Source: Thalassomonas sp. RHCl1 (lineage in GTDB: Bacteria; Pseudomonadota; Gammaproteobacteria; Enterobacterales; Alteromonadaceae). From it: 64,000 bases of DNA. The position numbers and the translations under genes were made by a program. The notes under the pieces are model-generated. The model saw only the letters and a list, made by a program, of their open reading frames with translations, had not been told where the DNA came from and made no database searches. The stretch is from the NCBI RefSeq assembly GCF_947387555.1, contig NZ_CANDNZ010000003.1, positions 372,001 to 436,000 of the forward strand, read 5' to 3'. This document shows positions 36,908-47,300 of the stretch, piece by piece (position 1 is the stretch's first letter; each line of letters begins with the position of its first letter).

Positions 36908-38093
36908 ACTACAGCATCACTCCATCAAAATTACCATTATTTTAGGGATCTTATTGGCGCTATTGTGCTCCTTTGGCGGCGCTGGCTGGTACGTGATTTC
37001 AACAATTGAAAATAAACTTTATCAGGAGTTTTCCCTTGAACGGGCTGAGCTCACCGAAAAAATCGCCACCGCTATGGCTGAGCCCATTTATTTTCTTTCC
37101 CCCAATAACGCCGGCTTGATCCTGACCCTGATCAAACGAGATCCCAGTATAGTGTCCCTGGAAATATACGATAACTTAAATGAGATGCCCTTTATCAACA
37201 TAGATATACCGCAAAGAAAATCGGGTATGCTGTTTAGCAACCGGGCCGATATCGTTTATGGCAAGGTCAATATTGGCGAACTTAACATTGTCTTTAACAA
37301 TATTCGCCAGCAAAAGGAAATGAAGAACAAACGGGAGTTAATGGTTAAGGTTTTTGGCTACACCTTTGTGGTCAACCTGATTATCATGTTCCCTTTAGTA
37401 CATTTTATTATTTTCAGGCCCCTGAACCGTCTGGCCCAGCAGGCGAGAAACTTTCAAGACAATGAGTTAGAGCACGCCTTTTGCTGGCGGGAAAACAGTG
37501 AAATAGGCCTGGTCGGGCGCAGCTTTGAAATGGCGAGAACCGCTATTTTAAGTTTAATTGCCAAACTCAGGAAAAGTAATGACAAGTTAGCCAAGGCCGC
37601 AGTCACCGATAAACTGACCGGGTTGTTTAACCGCCATAAAGCAGATGCCGTACTGGAAGCGGAAATAAACAGGGCCCGGCGTTACGGCAATCAATTTAGC
37701 GTGATCTTGATAGATATAGATTATTTTAAGCAGGTCAATGACAAGTTCGGCCATCAAACCGGCGATATGGTGTTGAGCCTTTTTGCCAAACTGCTGATAA
37801 AGCATACCCGGAAAAATGACCTGGCAGCCCGCTGGGGCGGCGAGGAGTTTATCATTGTTTGCCCGGAAACCGGTTTGAGGAAATGTAATCTGATCGCACA
37901 AAAGTTGCGAAAAGCCGCTGAAGAGGCCGAATTTCCGATTGTAAAAAAGCAAACCGCCAGTTTTGGCGTGGCGGCTTTCACTGCTCCGGAAAGTTTAGCG
38001 CAATTAATTTCCCGGGTTGATGCCGCCCTTTATCTCGCCAAAAAAAGCGGCCGGAACCAGGTGGTGCAAAGCCCGTTTGTTAACGGCAAATAA
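36891..38093 (+). CDS. Membrane-bound diguanylate cyclase (GGDEF)
   Basis: A 400-residue protein. TM1 is at about 17-35, a periplasmic region of about 110 residues follows, TM2 is at about 153-175, then a HAMP-like linker and a GGDEF domain. The active site reads RWGGEEF and a canonical RxxD product-inhibition site (RKND) lies five residues before it, so the enzyme should be active and feedback controlled. The start ATG lies inside the BMP-type gene (17-bp overlap), indicating coupled translation. The likely role is to make c-di-GMP in response to a ligand presented by the BMP-type protein. Confidence 0.92.
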   Translation: MGPFFRLQHHSIKITIILGILLALLCSFGGAGWYVISTIENKLYQEFSLERAELTEKIATAMAEPIYFLSPNNAGLILTLIKRDPSIVSLEIYDNLNEMPFINIDIPQRKSGMLFSNRADIVYGKVNIGELNIVFNNIRQQKEMKNKRELMVKVFGYTFVVNLIIMFPLVHFIIFRPLNRLAQQARNFQDNELEHAFCWRENSEIGLVGRSFEMARTAILSLIAKLRKSNDKLAKAAVTDKLTGLFNRHKADAVLEAEINRARRYGNQFSVILIDIDYFKQVNDKFGHQTGDMVLSLFAKLLIKHTRKNDLAARWGGEEFIIVCPETGLRKCNLIAQKLRKAAEEAEFPIVKKQTASFGVAAFTAPESLAQLISRVDAALYLAKKSGRNQVVQSPFVNGK

Positions 38094-38114
38094 TGCCTGG
38101 TTAAATTTTTAAAA

Positions 38115-38768
38115 TTACAGGCTTCGCCCGCACCAGACAATACGCCCAGCCACGGCATGTTGCTCGGCATTGTCGTGGTTAATTTGCCAGTTGGGGTATT
38201 CCTGGTTGTCGCTGATCACTTCCACATGATCTGACTTTTGTTTTAACCGTTTTGCCATCAAACCATCCTGGGTTTGCAATACATAAATACCTTCGCGGGC
38301 GGCTTGTTGCTGGTTTAAATCAACCAGTACCATATCGCCGTGATGTAAGGTCGGCAGCATACTGTCGCCCCGTACCGTTACAAACGCAAGATGTTCGCCG
38401 TGCACCCCAAGTTGTGAGCTTAACCAGCGTTTATTTAAGGCAAACTGTTCGGTGACTTCCTCGGCGCCGTTGATAGTACCGAAACCGGCACTGGCTTCAA
38501 CATCAAGCTTGGGCACCAGCAGCAGCTCGTCGCTGCTGTGTTGCACCGGATTATCATGGGCGCGCTCGCCGGTAAGTAACCAGTTTAAATCGACTGAAAA
38601 CAGGCCATATAAATGTTCCAGATATGCCATTGACGGGCGCCCTAATCCGCGGCAAATACGGTAAATATGTGAGGATGATTTACCGGTTAATTCGGCAAAC
38701 TGGCGCTTGTTGCCGCCGGCAAACTGCTCTACTAACTCTAGAAAACGACGTGAAAAAGCACTACTCAT
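38115..38768 (-). CDS. XRE/S24 LexA-like repressor
   Basis: A 217-residue protein with an N-terminal helix-turn-helix (about 12-65: NKRQFAELTGKSSSHIYRIC) and a C-terminal S24 peptidase domain. Catalytic Ser136 (RGDSMLPTL) and Lys173 (GLMAKRL) are present, and an Ala-Gly bond (EASAGFG, about 94-95) is a possible self-cleavage site. Such repressors are inactivated by RecA-stimulated self-cleavage and often control prophage or SOS-type genes. No phage genes are seen here; it sits next to an IS30 element. It may be a lone remnant of a mobile element or a domesticated regulator. Confidence 0.88.
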   Translation of the reverse strand: MSSAFSRRFLELVEQFAGGNKRQFAELTGKSSSHIYRICRGLGRPSMAYLEHLYGLFSVDLNWLLTGERAHDNPVQHSSDELLLVPKLDVEASAGFGTINGAEEVTEQFALNKRWLSSQLGVHGEHLAFVTVRGDSMLPTLHHGDMVLVDLNQQQAAREGIYVLQTQDGLMAKRLKQKSDHVEVISDNQEYPNWQINHDNAEQHAVAGRIVWCGRSL

Positions 38769-38908
38769 AAACCTTTTACCCGGTATTGATTACAGCAAAA
38801 GGGCGCACGTTACACTGGAATGCCTCCGCTGTACAGGGATGGTCAAGCGTTTGCACAAAGCTTAGTCAATTAGCCCGTGTGAACCGGGTTAAGTGGCTGT
38901 TTTGCCCC

Positions 38909-40127
38909 TTGAGTTCAAATGATGAATGCAACGCTATCCTTAATTCAAAGGAGCGTAGCAATGAAAAGAAGAACTCGTATAATTTATACCGCTCAGCAAA
39001 GAGCATTGATGTGGGAAAAATACCAACAAGGCTGTTCACTTCATGATATTGCCAGATTATTTGATCGGCACCATCCTCCGATAGCTAGAATTATTGGGGA
39101 ATCGGGAGGAATTCGACCTCGTGATAGGCGGAGGGATAAAAGCCACTTAACGCTATATGAATGAGAAGAAATATCTCGAGGCATATCAGCCAAACAATCA
39201 ATTAGAGCCATCGCAGAAAAACTCAAACGCGCCCCTTCAACAGTTTGTCGTGAAATAAAGCGTAACGGTGGTTATGATAAGTATCGTGTAGTAAAAGCTG
39301 ATAAAGCGGCATGGGACAACGCAATGCGTCCAAAGGACTGTAAACTGGCTTTGAACAAGTCGCTGGCAACCCTTGTTGCTCGAAAGCTTAGATGTTCATG
39401 GTCACCACAGCAAATTGCAGGCTGGTTACAAAGAACTTTCCCCAGCGATGAGGGCTTTCACGTGTCACATGAGACGATATATAAAACTTTGTATATTCAA
39501 GCTAGAGGTGCTTTGAAGAAAGAGCTACAGAAGTGCTTGAGATCAAAGCGGGTTATGCGCTATTCCACACATGCTACTCTAAAAAACAAAGGGTTAGGTA
39601 AAATACCAGATGCAGTCTCAATAAGTGAACGACCAGCATCTGTTGAAGATAGAGCTGTCCCTGGGTATTGGGAGGGAGACCTTATTAAAGGCTCAAATAA
39701 TTCGTACATTGCAACACTTGTGGAACGCCATTCTCGCTATGTAATGCTTGCTAAAGTGCAAGACAGTAAAACAAATACCGTCATAGAAGCATTAATCAAA
39801 CAAGCTAAAAAGTTACCCCGTGAAATGTATAAATCTCTTACATGGGATAGAGGCTATGAGATAACAAACCACAAAGAATTTACTCTGGCGACAAAAGTCG
39901 ATGTCTATCTTTGCGATCCATACTCACCATGGCAAAGAGGCTCAAATGAAAATACAAATAGGTTACTCAGGCAATATTTCCCAAAAGGAACCGATTTATC
40001 TAAACATAGCCAGCAAAAATTGAGTAGCGTCGCCAGAAAACTTAACGAAAGACCAAGGAAGACTCTACAATATGAAACACCTGCTGAAAGATTTAACCAG
40101 TGTGTTGCGCTCATAGATTGAACTCAA
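38909..40127 (+). mobile_element. IS30-family insertion sequence (1219 bp)
   Basis: The element is bounded by imperfect inverted repeats of about 24 bp. The left end TTGAGTTCAAATGATGAATG (38909) and the reverse complement of the right end TTGAGTTCAATCTATGAGCG (ending 40127) share the first 10 bases and most of the rest, including a GCAAC at the inner end. It contains one transposase reading frame. No clear target duplication is visible (flanks CCC and GCC). Its right end abuts a DUF4157 fragment, so it probably disrupted that gene. Confidence 0.88.
38961..40121 (+). pseudogene. IS30 transposase with one in-frame TGA stop
   Basis: ATG 38961 has AAAGGAG upstream. The first 67 codons encode the N-terminal HTH (TAQQRALMWEKYQQGCSLHD). 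A TGA at 39162-39164 interrupts the frame. The same frame then continues through the second HTH (SIRAIAEKLKRAPSTVCREI) and the DDE domain. There GYWEGDLIKG, TLTWDRG-like LTWDRGYE and the final E of SNENTNRLLRQYFPKGTDLS give the D-D-E triad. A single base change (CGA to TGA) explains the break, since the family has Arg there. The element is therefore probably immobile unless the stop is read through. Confidence 0.9.
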
Positions 40128-40486
40128 GCCGCGAAGCCGACCATATCGCCGACAACGTCATAAAGACCTCCAATGCCGACTTGATTAATCGGCCGCAGAG
40201 TAAAGCAGCCAAAAGTCTATCCCGTGGGGTTCAGTCAAAAAATCAAGCAGATAGTGAAATGCCTGCCCCCCGCCATATAAAGTCTGCGGTTGAAGAGTTG
40301 AACACCAAAGGCACATCAATTTCCACACGAGAGCGGGCCTTTTTTGAACCCCGCTTTGCTAAAGACTTTAGCCAGGTCAAAATTCACACCGGTAATCATG
40401 CAGAGCAATTGGCAGCAGCAATTAATGCCCGGGAGCATCAGAGCACTAACGCTCGCCTCTGTCGCCGATCCCCCTATAACAGGTAA
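40128..40486 (+). pseudogene. Truncated DUF4157 (eCIS core domain) gene
   Basis: Directly after the IS right end the frame reads READHIADNVI, then about 60 residues later STRERAFFEPRFAKDFSQVK and IHTGNHAEQLAAAINARE. These are the diagnostic parts of DUF4157, where family members have EREAD and L..s.R.FFEPRFG.DFS.VRIHTD. The 5' end of the gene is missing at the IS. The HELTHVVQQ metal-binding part that should follow is also missing. DUF4157 domains are found in cargo proteins of extracellular contractile injection systems and in polymorphic toxins. No eCIS structural gene is in the window. Confidence 0.75.
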
Positions 40487-40676
40487 ACATGGCAAAGCAA
40501 TTTCCCGGAATTTAACAGCTATAATTGGTACGAAAACCGGACAGTGCTTGATAAAGTCATGGCACGCCGGTGCCATATCCAGTAACCTTAATTTTCAGGG
40601 AGTTTCGCCCCGGAATGAGTCCGCTATAAATTCAATACCTGGCAATATATCGGCATTACTAAAATGGAAAACAGAA

Positions 40677-41309
40677 ATGACTTCTCTTATAACACCCGAG
40701 ATAAAATCAGCAGCTAAAGTATTTTCCATCATAAAAAAGATGGCGAATAAAAATGCGGTAAACAAAGTGCTCACAGGATTAGAGTCTGATGAAATAAGCC
40801 TTTCTGACGTTAAAAAAGCAAGTCCAGGCTATTTAGCATGCCTTATCAGGACTATTGAGGCTGTTGAAAGAGCATCTTCAGTAGAAAAAGTGAATACTTT
40901 AAAGAAGTTATTTGTGGCCAGCGACTCTTCGGGATTAATTGAGAAACAACCTGATTTTTACCAGGAAATACTATCAATATTTTCGGAGTTATCATACCGG
41001 GAGATATTGATCCTCTTTTATCTGGATAAGGGCGGGCTGCCCTACACAGATGATTTACATGTCAAGGAACCTGAAAGAGCGGCGGATGATGATACTTTGC
41101 CTAACCCGCATGTACAATACGAAGAAGCCAGCCAGTACTGTGCTTATCAGGTTAAAGTAAATTCAGATGTGCTTGGTGCTTTACTTGGCAGGTTGTCCCG
41201 AACCGGCTTAATAGGAAATGCCCCGGAATGGACTTCTCTGGTTTATTTCTTTACGCCGCTTTACCGAGATCTTAAGCAATTTTTTGCATTTGAGTTTTAC
41301 GAGACTTGA
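40677..41309 (+). CDS. Hypothetical protein (210 aa) downstream of the DUF4157 fragment
   Basis: The open frame runs from 40344, but the part before 40677 overlaps the DUF4157 fragment in another frame. The ATG at 40677 with a GGAAAA stretch upstream is the likelier start. The protein is helical (SAAKVFSIIKKMANKNAVNK, DFYQEILSIFSELSYREILI) and ends in a winged-helix-like region (SDVLGALLGRLSRTGLIGNA). The layout loosely resembles DUF4393/Abi-alpha-type proteins, but I cannot assign it. It may be the former C-terminal or immunity partner of the DUF4157 protein. Confidence 0.55.
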   Translation: MTSLITPEIKSAAKVFSIIKKMANKNAVNKVLTGLESDEISLSDVKKASPGYLACLIRTIEAVERASSVEKVNTLKKLFVASDSSGLIEKQPDFYQEILSIFSELSYREILILFYLDKGGLPYTDDLHVKEPERAADDDTLPNPHVQYEEASQYCAYQVKVNSDVLGALLGRLSRTGLIGNAPEWTSLVYFFTPLYRDLKQFFAFEFYET

Positions 41310-41437
41310 GATGAACCGCAAAATCACTTAAACCGGCCCCGGATGAAGACAAACGAAACAGGCATTAACAGCTGCGAACAACGGGTAAAAACCGGTAAGT
41401 CCAAACCAGGTCGCTCGAAGCCAGAAAACCGTATTAT

Positions 41438-41899
41438 TTAACCTTTAAGAAACCATTCTTTAAAAAGTGTTTCTACCAATTCAATAATATTTTCTGTTTG
41501 TTTTAGTTGATGGGCTTTTTTCACTTTCCTTCGTTTTAAAGATTGGTGCTTTATCGGCGGTAACTTAGCTGAAAGGTTACCGCAAGGGATAGCTTTAATG
41601 CTGGGCTGCTTAATATCAACGCCAGGTACCCCCAAGGCTAAATTCTGCTGGTTAAGTATATGCATTTGCCCTGCCGTGAGACGCTCCCAGGGGCGAAAGG
41701 CGGCAGCCGTCAAGGTATTGAGATGACGGCGATTTTTTGCCTGGGTCAGAGGCGTAGCATCCTGTCGTTGCGGGCCTCTGACTTCGTTGCCCGAGTGCTG
41801 CACTAAACGGTGGCGATTTTCCTGCCCGCCATGGCTGATGCTGCAACCGACATCAATTGCCTTATTTAACGGCATATTGGGGGGAGTAACTGAGCTCAT
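41438..41899 (-). CDS. Hypothetical protein downstream of motB (153 aa)
   Basis: A 153-residue basic protein, rich in H, R, K and Q, with AAAGGTG upstream of ATG 41899. The last third is lysine-rich (HQSLKRRKVKKAHQLKQ) and ends in an amphipathic helix (IIELVETLFKEWFLKG). No signal, membrane segment or known family is seen. It lies 84 bp after motB in the same direction and may be co-transcribed. It is convergent with the gene ending at 41309. Coding status is likely but not certain. Confidence 0.45.
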   Translation of the reverse strand: MSSVTPPNMPLNKAIDVGCSISHGGQENRHRLVQHSGNEVRGPQRQDATPLTQAKNRRHLNTLTAAAFRPWERLTAGQMHILNQQNLALGVPGVDIKQPSIKAIPCGNLSAKLPPIKHQSLKRRKVKKAHQLKQTENIIELVETLFKEWFLKG

Positions 41900-41983
41900 T
41901 AAAAATTAAACACCTTTTTATGTAACTTAGCTTGATAAATCATGTATCTCCCCCGACGACAAGTCATGCCCCTGGCCCCAGGC

Positions 41984-42811
41984 TTAGTGCCCGGAGCGTG
42001 CCTTCATCATCGATTGATCTACGTCCTTATTTAATACAACGATAGCAATACGGCGGTTAATGGCCGCTTCCGGATTTTCTGCATCGTAGGGCAGCGAGTC
42101 GCCCATACCGACAATTTCCGCGATTCTATCCGCTTGCAGCCCGGCTTTAAGCAACGAGTGGCGGGCGCTGTCGGCCCGGTTAAGGGACAATGTCCAGTTA
42201 TCGGTGGCAAAATCATCGGGAAATGCCAGGCTGTCGGTATGACCGCTAATACTGATACGATGCTCAGTTGCATTCAGCAGTGGAGCCAGCTCTGCCAATA
42301 TCTGATCAGAAGCCGCTGTTAACTGGCTGTCCCCCAGGGTAAACATGGACTGGTTAACCGAGTCCATAATTTGAATTTTTAATCCCAAAGCATGCATCGA
42401 CAATACAACTTCTTCTGAATATTCCTGCAGCGCCGGACTTTGCTGAATTTTTTCCATCAAGACCTCAACCGGGCTTAATGCGACCGGCTCTGGCGGCGTT
42501 TGCTCCTGTTCTTGCACCTGTTCTTGTTTTGACTCTTGCTCAATCAGGGGGAATTCTAACTCCTGCGGCAAAGGCAAAGGCTCAGGCTCCGCCTCTTCCA
42601 CTTTTTTCTTCACTTCATTAGCGGGAGTGAGAGCTTTCATCTTATCCTTATCTAAAAAATACTGCGCCACCATCACTTTCTGCTTTTGATCGAGTACCGC
42701 GGTCATCCATAACACTAAGAATACCGCCATCATCGCCATGGCAAAATCGGCAAAGGCAATTTTCCAGCTGCCACCGCCATGAGAGTCGAGAATACTGTCT
42801 ATACGGTTCAT
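41984..42811 (-). CDS. motB: Flagellar motor stator protein MotB
   Basis: A 275-residue protein. The N-terminal TM helix carries the proton/sodium-binding Asp (WKIAFADFAMAMMAVFLVLW). A long acidic, Q/E/P-rich periplasmic linker follows (residues about 70-130). The C-terminal OmpA-like peptidoglycan-binding domain has ISISGHTDSLAFPDD, LSLNRADSARHSLL and INRRIAIVVL. It anchors the stator to the cell wall. Its ATG overlaps the motA stop by 4 bp. Whether the stator uses H+ or Na+ cannot be decided from these motifs. Confidence 0.93.
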   Translation of the reverse strand: MNRIDSILDSHGGGSWKIAFADFAMAMMAVFLVLWMTAVLDQKQKVMVAQYFLDKDKMKALTPANEVKKKVEEAEPEPLPLPQELEFPLIEQESKQEQVQEQEQTPPEPVALSPVEVLMEKIQQSPALQEYSEEVVLSMHALGLKIQIMDSVNQSMFTLGDSQLTAASDQILAELAPLLNATEHRISISGHTDSLAFPDDFATDNWTLSLNRADSARHSLLKAGLQADRIAEIVGMGDSLPYDAENPEAAINRRIAIVVLNKDVDQSMMKARSGH

Positions 42812-43665
42812 GACGCTGTTACCTGAGTGAGTTTTTGCACCTGCTTGAAGCTCGGCCGGTCGGTGCTAAACAAGGTTTTTCGACCGAATTCAATCGCCAA
42901 CTTCGGCGGAATACCGCTTACGGTGGCAATCAGGGCGCCCTTACAGGCATCGAATAATTTAATTTCTTCTAACGCCCGATAGGCAAGGGCACTGCTTAAC
43001 GGGCCGATAAGTCCATATCCGAGCAATAAACCGATAAAAGTACCGATTAAGGCCGAGGCTACCTGCTGACCTAATAACATAGGATCTCCCCCCAGTGATC
43101 CCATCGCAGTCACTATTCCCAATATCGCGGATAAAATACCGAAACCGGGTAAATAATCGGCGGTTTTATTTAAGGCCGCAGCGGGCATAGACAATTCCTG
43201 AAGGCGGCTTTCGATCTCTATATCGATAAGATCGCCAATTTCCTTGCTGCTCATTTTGCCGGTAGAAATAATACGGAAATAATCGACAATAAAGTTGGTC
43301 AGGCAGATATCAGACAAAACCAGCGGATATTGCTTAAACAGTTCACTGCGTTTCGGGGCATTAATGTGCTTACCCAAAGCCTGGGCCCCCTCATTATTTA
43401 AAATCTCCAACAACGAATAAATCAGCCCTAACACGTCTAACGGGTCGACCGCCTGATGCTTTTTAGGTGAGATAAAAATGAGGATATTGTCGTATACCGC
43501 CTTAATGATATGGCGGGGGTTCGCTATGATAAAGGCACCGGCCGCGGCACCAATAATCATAATGATCTCAAAGGGCTGCCATAGTGTCGACAGATTGCCG
43601 TTCATAAACTTATATCCGCCAAACAGGCTCAAAATTAATAAAATAATACCGCAAATAAATGCCAT
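42808..43665 (-). CDS. motA: Flagellar motor stator protein MotA
   Basis: A 285-residue protein with four TM helices and the MotA/ExbB domain. Typical pieces are the N-terminal IILLILSLFGGYKFMNGN, FEIIMIIGAAAGAFIIANP and the second helix pair TADYLPGFGILSAILGIVTA and ASALIGTFIGLLLGYGLIGPL. The cytosolic loop contains the charged region that contacts FliG. A GGCGGAG site precedes ATG 43665. The motAB pair stands apart from other flagellar genes in this window. Confidence 0.94.
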   Translation of the reverse strand: MAFICGIILLILSLFGGYKFMNGNLSTLWQPFEIIMIIGAAAGAFIIANPRHIIKAVYDNILIFISPKKHQAVDPLDVLGLIYSLLEILNNEGAQALGKHINAPKRSELFKQYPLVLSDICLTNFIVDYFRIISTGKMSSKEIGDLIDIEIESRLQELSMPAAALNKTADYLPGFGILSAILGIVTAMGSLGGDPMLLGQQVASALIGTFIGLLLGYGLIGPLSSALAYRALEEIKLFDACKGALIATVSGIPPKLAIEFGRKTLFSTDRPSFKQVQKLTQVTAS

Positions 43666-44340
43666 TGCTCCGCCTTAACCTTAACTGAGAGAGGTAAATG
43701 AGTACCGAACGAAATTTGCCCGAACTCCTGTAATAAACAAGGAGCCGAATGCCTTCCCGTTATATGATGTAAAGCTAAGACACAGCCGTTGATTTTGTGT
43801 TGCCAAAAATTTCTCAGACTGTTATCGACTCAGGTCACCTCCATAATCCCAGCCACTCACAGCTGCTCACTCACCAGTTAACCTCCTCCTTCCCTATTCC
43901 TCAGCAGAGAGATGCTCCCTCCCCGTCGAGTCAAGCCAAATATGATTAAACGATAAAAACAATTTTTAAACTCTGGTTTCTCAAAAATTGACGGGAGTGC
44001 TTTGCCACGTTTATATCCGACGCGCTTAGCAAATGTTCAAGAGAATAAATCCAGCGGACAGCCCGCTCAAATTTGCTTGAAGAACGGCCTGAGAAAAATT
44101 AACTGCTTCAAAAGCAGCTCAAGCCAGCCGCTATCTTCAAAATAATATTAACTAGACTAAGCTAATGAAAGGTTGTCGGTAAGTTAGCATTCCTTTTTTG
44201 ATAGATATGACAAAACAGCGCTATTTTCCATGGTTAGTCTTCACCCGGCAGCCCGGGGTTTTCCTGCAACTTTCGTTCCCCTCCCTTTGCCAACATTGCC
44301 GCCAGCTCACCAGGCCAAGTAGCCGAAGGACTAAATAGCG
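43666..44340. other. Divergent promoter region, no gene
   Basis: 675 bp between motA and the hybrid kinase gene. No ORF with family-like sequence was found. No clear sigma-28 motif for motAB was found by eye. The region is rich in C/T runs around 43870-43925. Confidence 0.4.
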
Positions 44341-47300
44341 ATGAATAAGCAGCAGCTTCATCTGTATGAACTCTTAGCATCAAAAACTATTAAACCTCGG
44401 CTTAACTGCTCTGACATCACGAATCCCGGCAACATTTCTTTGAGCCATAAATACTTCGTTTGCAGACACATCTTTTCAATAATCTGTCAGCACTTGTCCC
44501 TGATCGCCCTGCTACTCTTGCCCTGCCTGAGTTACAGCAGTGAAGTCATTGAAAAAGCAACTGAAATCAGCCGTAAGACGGCGCACACACCACGCTTTAA
44601 AACCATTGAAAATGCTGAGCTCGATGCTATCGGCGTCCCCTGGGCCATAGTACAAGACCCGCAGGGGTTTATGTGGTTTGGCGGACCTTCGGGACTGGCC
44701 CGTTACGACGGCTACAGCGTTAAGATCTACCGGCACGACCCTGCCGATGCCGGCAGTTTAAGTAACAACTATATCTCAGATCTCATTGTTGATAGCAAAC
44801 AGCGGCTATGGGTTGCAACACGAGGCGGCGGCATTAACCGCTATGAACCTCTGAGCGACAGCTTTGTCCGTTATCAGCATGAACCAGATAACCCATTAAG
44901 CATCAGCCATGACAGCGTACGTTCGATGTTTGAGCGCAAAGACGGTAAGCTCTGGCTGGCCACCTGGAGCGGCGGCCTTAATTTATTTAACCCCGATACC
45001 CGGCACACAACCCGCTACCAGCAGCAAACAGATAATGCCAAGGACATAGGCCACGACATTTTGCGTATGGTTTACGAAGACTCTCAAGGTATATTATGGC
45101 TGGCAACCCAGGGGGAAGGCTTGATCCGCTTCGATCCGCGAAATCAACAAGTGAAACGCTACCGTTACGATGCCAATGATGCCAATGATGCCAACAGCCT
45201 AAGTGATAATGATGTTTCAAGTATCTATGAAGACAGCAAACAACGGCTGTGGATATGCACTTTTGGCGGCGGTTTAAACCGCCTGGAACCTGGCAGCGAC
45301 AAGTTCATCCGTTATCACCACGACCCCAATGACATCACCAGTATAGGCGCCAATACCGTCACGGATATCGCCGAAGACAAAAGCGGTAAGCTGTGGATCA
45401 CCACCGAAGGCAGCGGCCTTAACCAGTTTGACCCGGACACGGGCCGTTTCTTACGCTTTCTCCATCGCCCGGGCGAACCGGACAGCCTGCCCAGCAACAA
45501 AATCCGAAGCATCTATCAGGACAAACACGGCGACTGGTGGTTTGGTCACTTCCCTGTCGGCATCTCCCGGCTGGACCCCTACGCCTCATCTTTTACTAAC
45601 TATCAACATAATCCTCGGGATAATAACAGCCTGAGTCACAACGGCGTACTGGCCTTTACCGAAGACGAGCGGGGCAACCTGTGGGTGGGTACCGAAGGTG
45701 GTCTCAACTATTTTAACCGGCAAACAGGTGCTTTTAACCACTATAAGCACGATCCGCAACTTGCTGACAGCCTGCCCGCCCCCGCCACATTAACGCTGCT
45801 TGAAGATCACCTCGGCACCCTGTGGGTGGGCAGTGCCGGCGGTGGCATCAGCCGTTTTAACGCTGAAACCGGAAAGTTTATTCATTACCGGCCGGCACAT
45901 AAAGCCCCCTATAGTTTGAGCAATGCCACTATCTGGACCATCTATGAAGACAGCCAAAAAAACCTGTGGACAGGCACACATGACGGAGAGGTCAACCGTT
46001 TCGATCGCCAAGCCAACCGGTTTATCAGCAATAGCGCCGATCTCCGACAAGCAAGCACTTTTCCCTCGGGTGAGGTGCATGACTTTCACGAAGACACCCG
46101 GGGCAATTTCTGGGTCGGCACCTCCGGCGGCCTCAACCTGATGGACAGGGAAAGTTTTTCTTTTGATCATTTTCAAAGCCAGGAGCAGGATCTGAGCCGT
46201 TTAAACCGCGATTATATTTGGTGTATCTATGAGGACAAGGCCGGGAATCTTTGGCTGGGCACGCATGGCAACGGACTCAAACATTTCGATCGGCAAACGG
46301 GAAAATTTACCAGCTACCGGGTTAAAGACGGCCTGGCGAATAACGTGGTCACAGGTATTTTACAAGACGATCAGGGGTATTTATGGCTGAGCACGGAAAA
46401 CGGCTTATCCCGTTTTGACCCGAGCAGCCACAAATTTCAAAATTATGATAAAGCACACGGCTTGCCGGGCAATGTTTATAATCGCCCCGCACATATAAAA
46501 ACCCGGCGGGGGGAAATTATCTTCGGCAGCACCAACGGCTTTACCATTATTGATACCGGTAAAATTTTTGCCGATCCCATCCCGCCGCCGGTGGTGATCA
46601 CCGAGCTGCAAATTTTCAATCAGGTGGCGGTTATCGGCGCGAAGGATTCACCGCTACAATATGCCATTAACCAAAGTAAAACGCTCACCCTGAAACACAG
46701 CCAATCGGTATTTTCCTTTAAGTTTGCCGCCCTCAACTACCGCCTGGCAGAAAAAAACCAATACGCCTATCAATTACAGGGCTTTGACAAAGAATGGAAC
46801 TACATCGGCAATGATCACATGGCTACCTACACCAACCTGGATCCCGGGCACTATGTTTTTAAAGTTAAGGCCGCCAATAGCGAGGGAGTATGGAACGAAC
46901 AGGGCACTGCCATTGATATCACGGTATTGCCGCCCTGGTGGAAAGCCTGGTGGGCTTATTTTATCTATGCCATGTTGTTTGCAAGTGCGGTATTTGCCTT
47001 TGTTTATGCCCAGCGTAAAAAAGTACACTATGAGCGCGCAATCAATCGCCAGCTCAAGCAGGTAGATAAACTCAAAGATGAATTTCTGGCCAATACTTCA
47101 CATGAATTACGCACACCGTTAAACGGCATTATCGGCATTGCCGAGTCCTTGATTGATGGTGTCGGCGGCAGCCAGTCAAAAGCCAGTACCACCAACCTTG
47201 CCATGATCATTGCCAGCGGCAAACGGCTGGCGAATTTGGTGAATGATATTCTTGATTTTTCCAAATTAAAAAATCATAACCTGGTGCTGCATGCCAAGCC

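Noticed and set aside
38115-38768. Prophage suggested by the S24 repressor
   Set aside because: No integrase, structural or lysis genes are found nearby.
38769-38908. 5' part of the DUF4157 gene on the left side of the IS30 element
   Set aside because: No frame there continues into the DUF4157 sequence, so the lost part is not simply the other side of the insertion.
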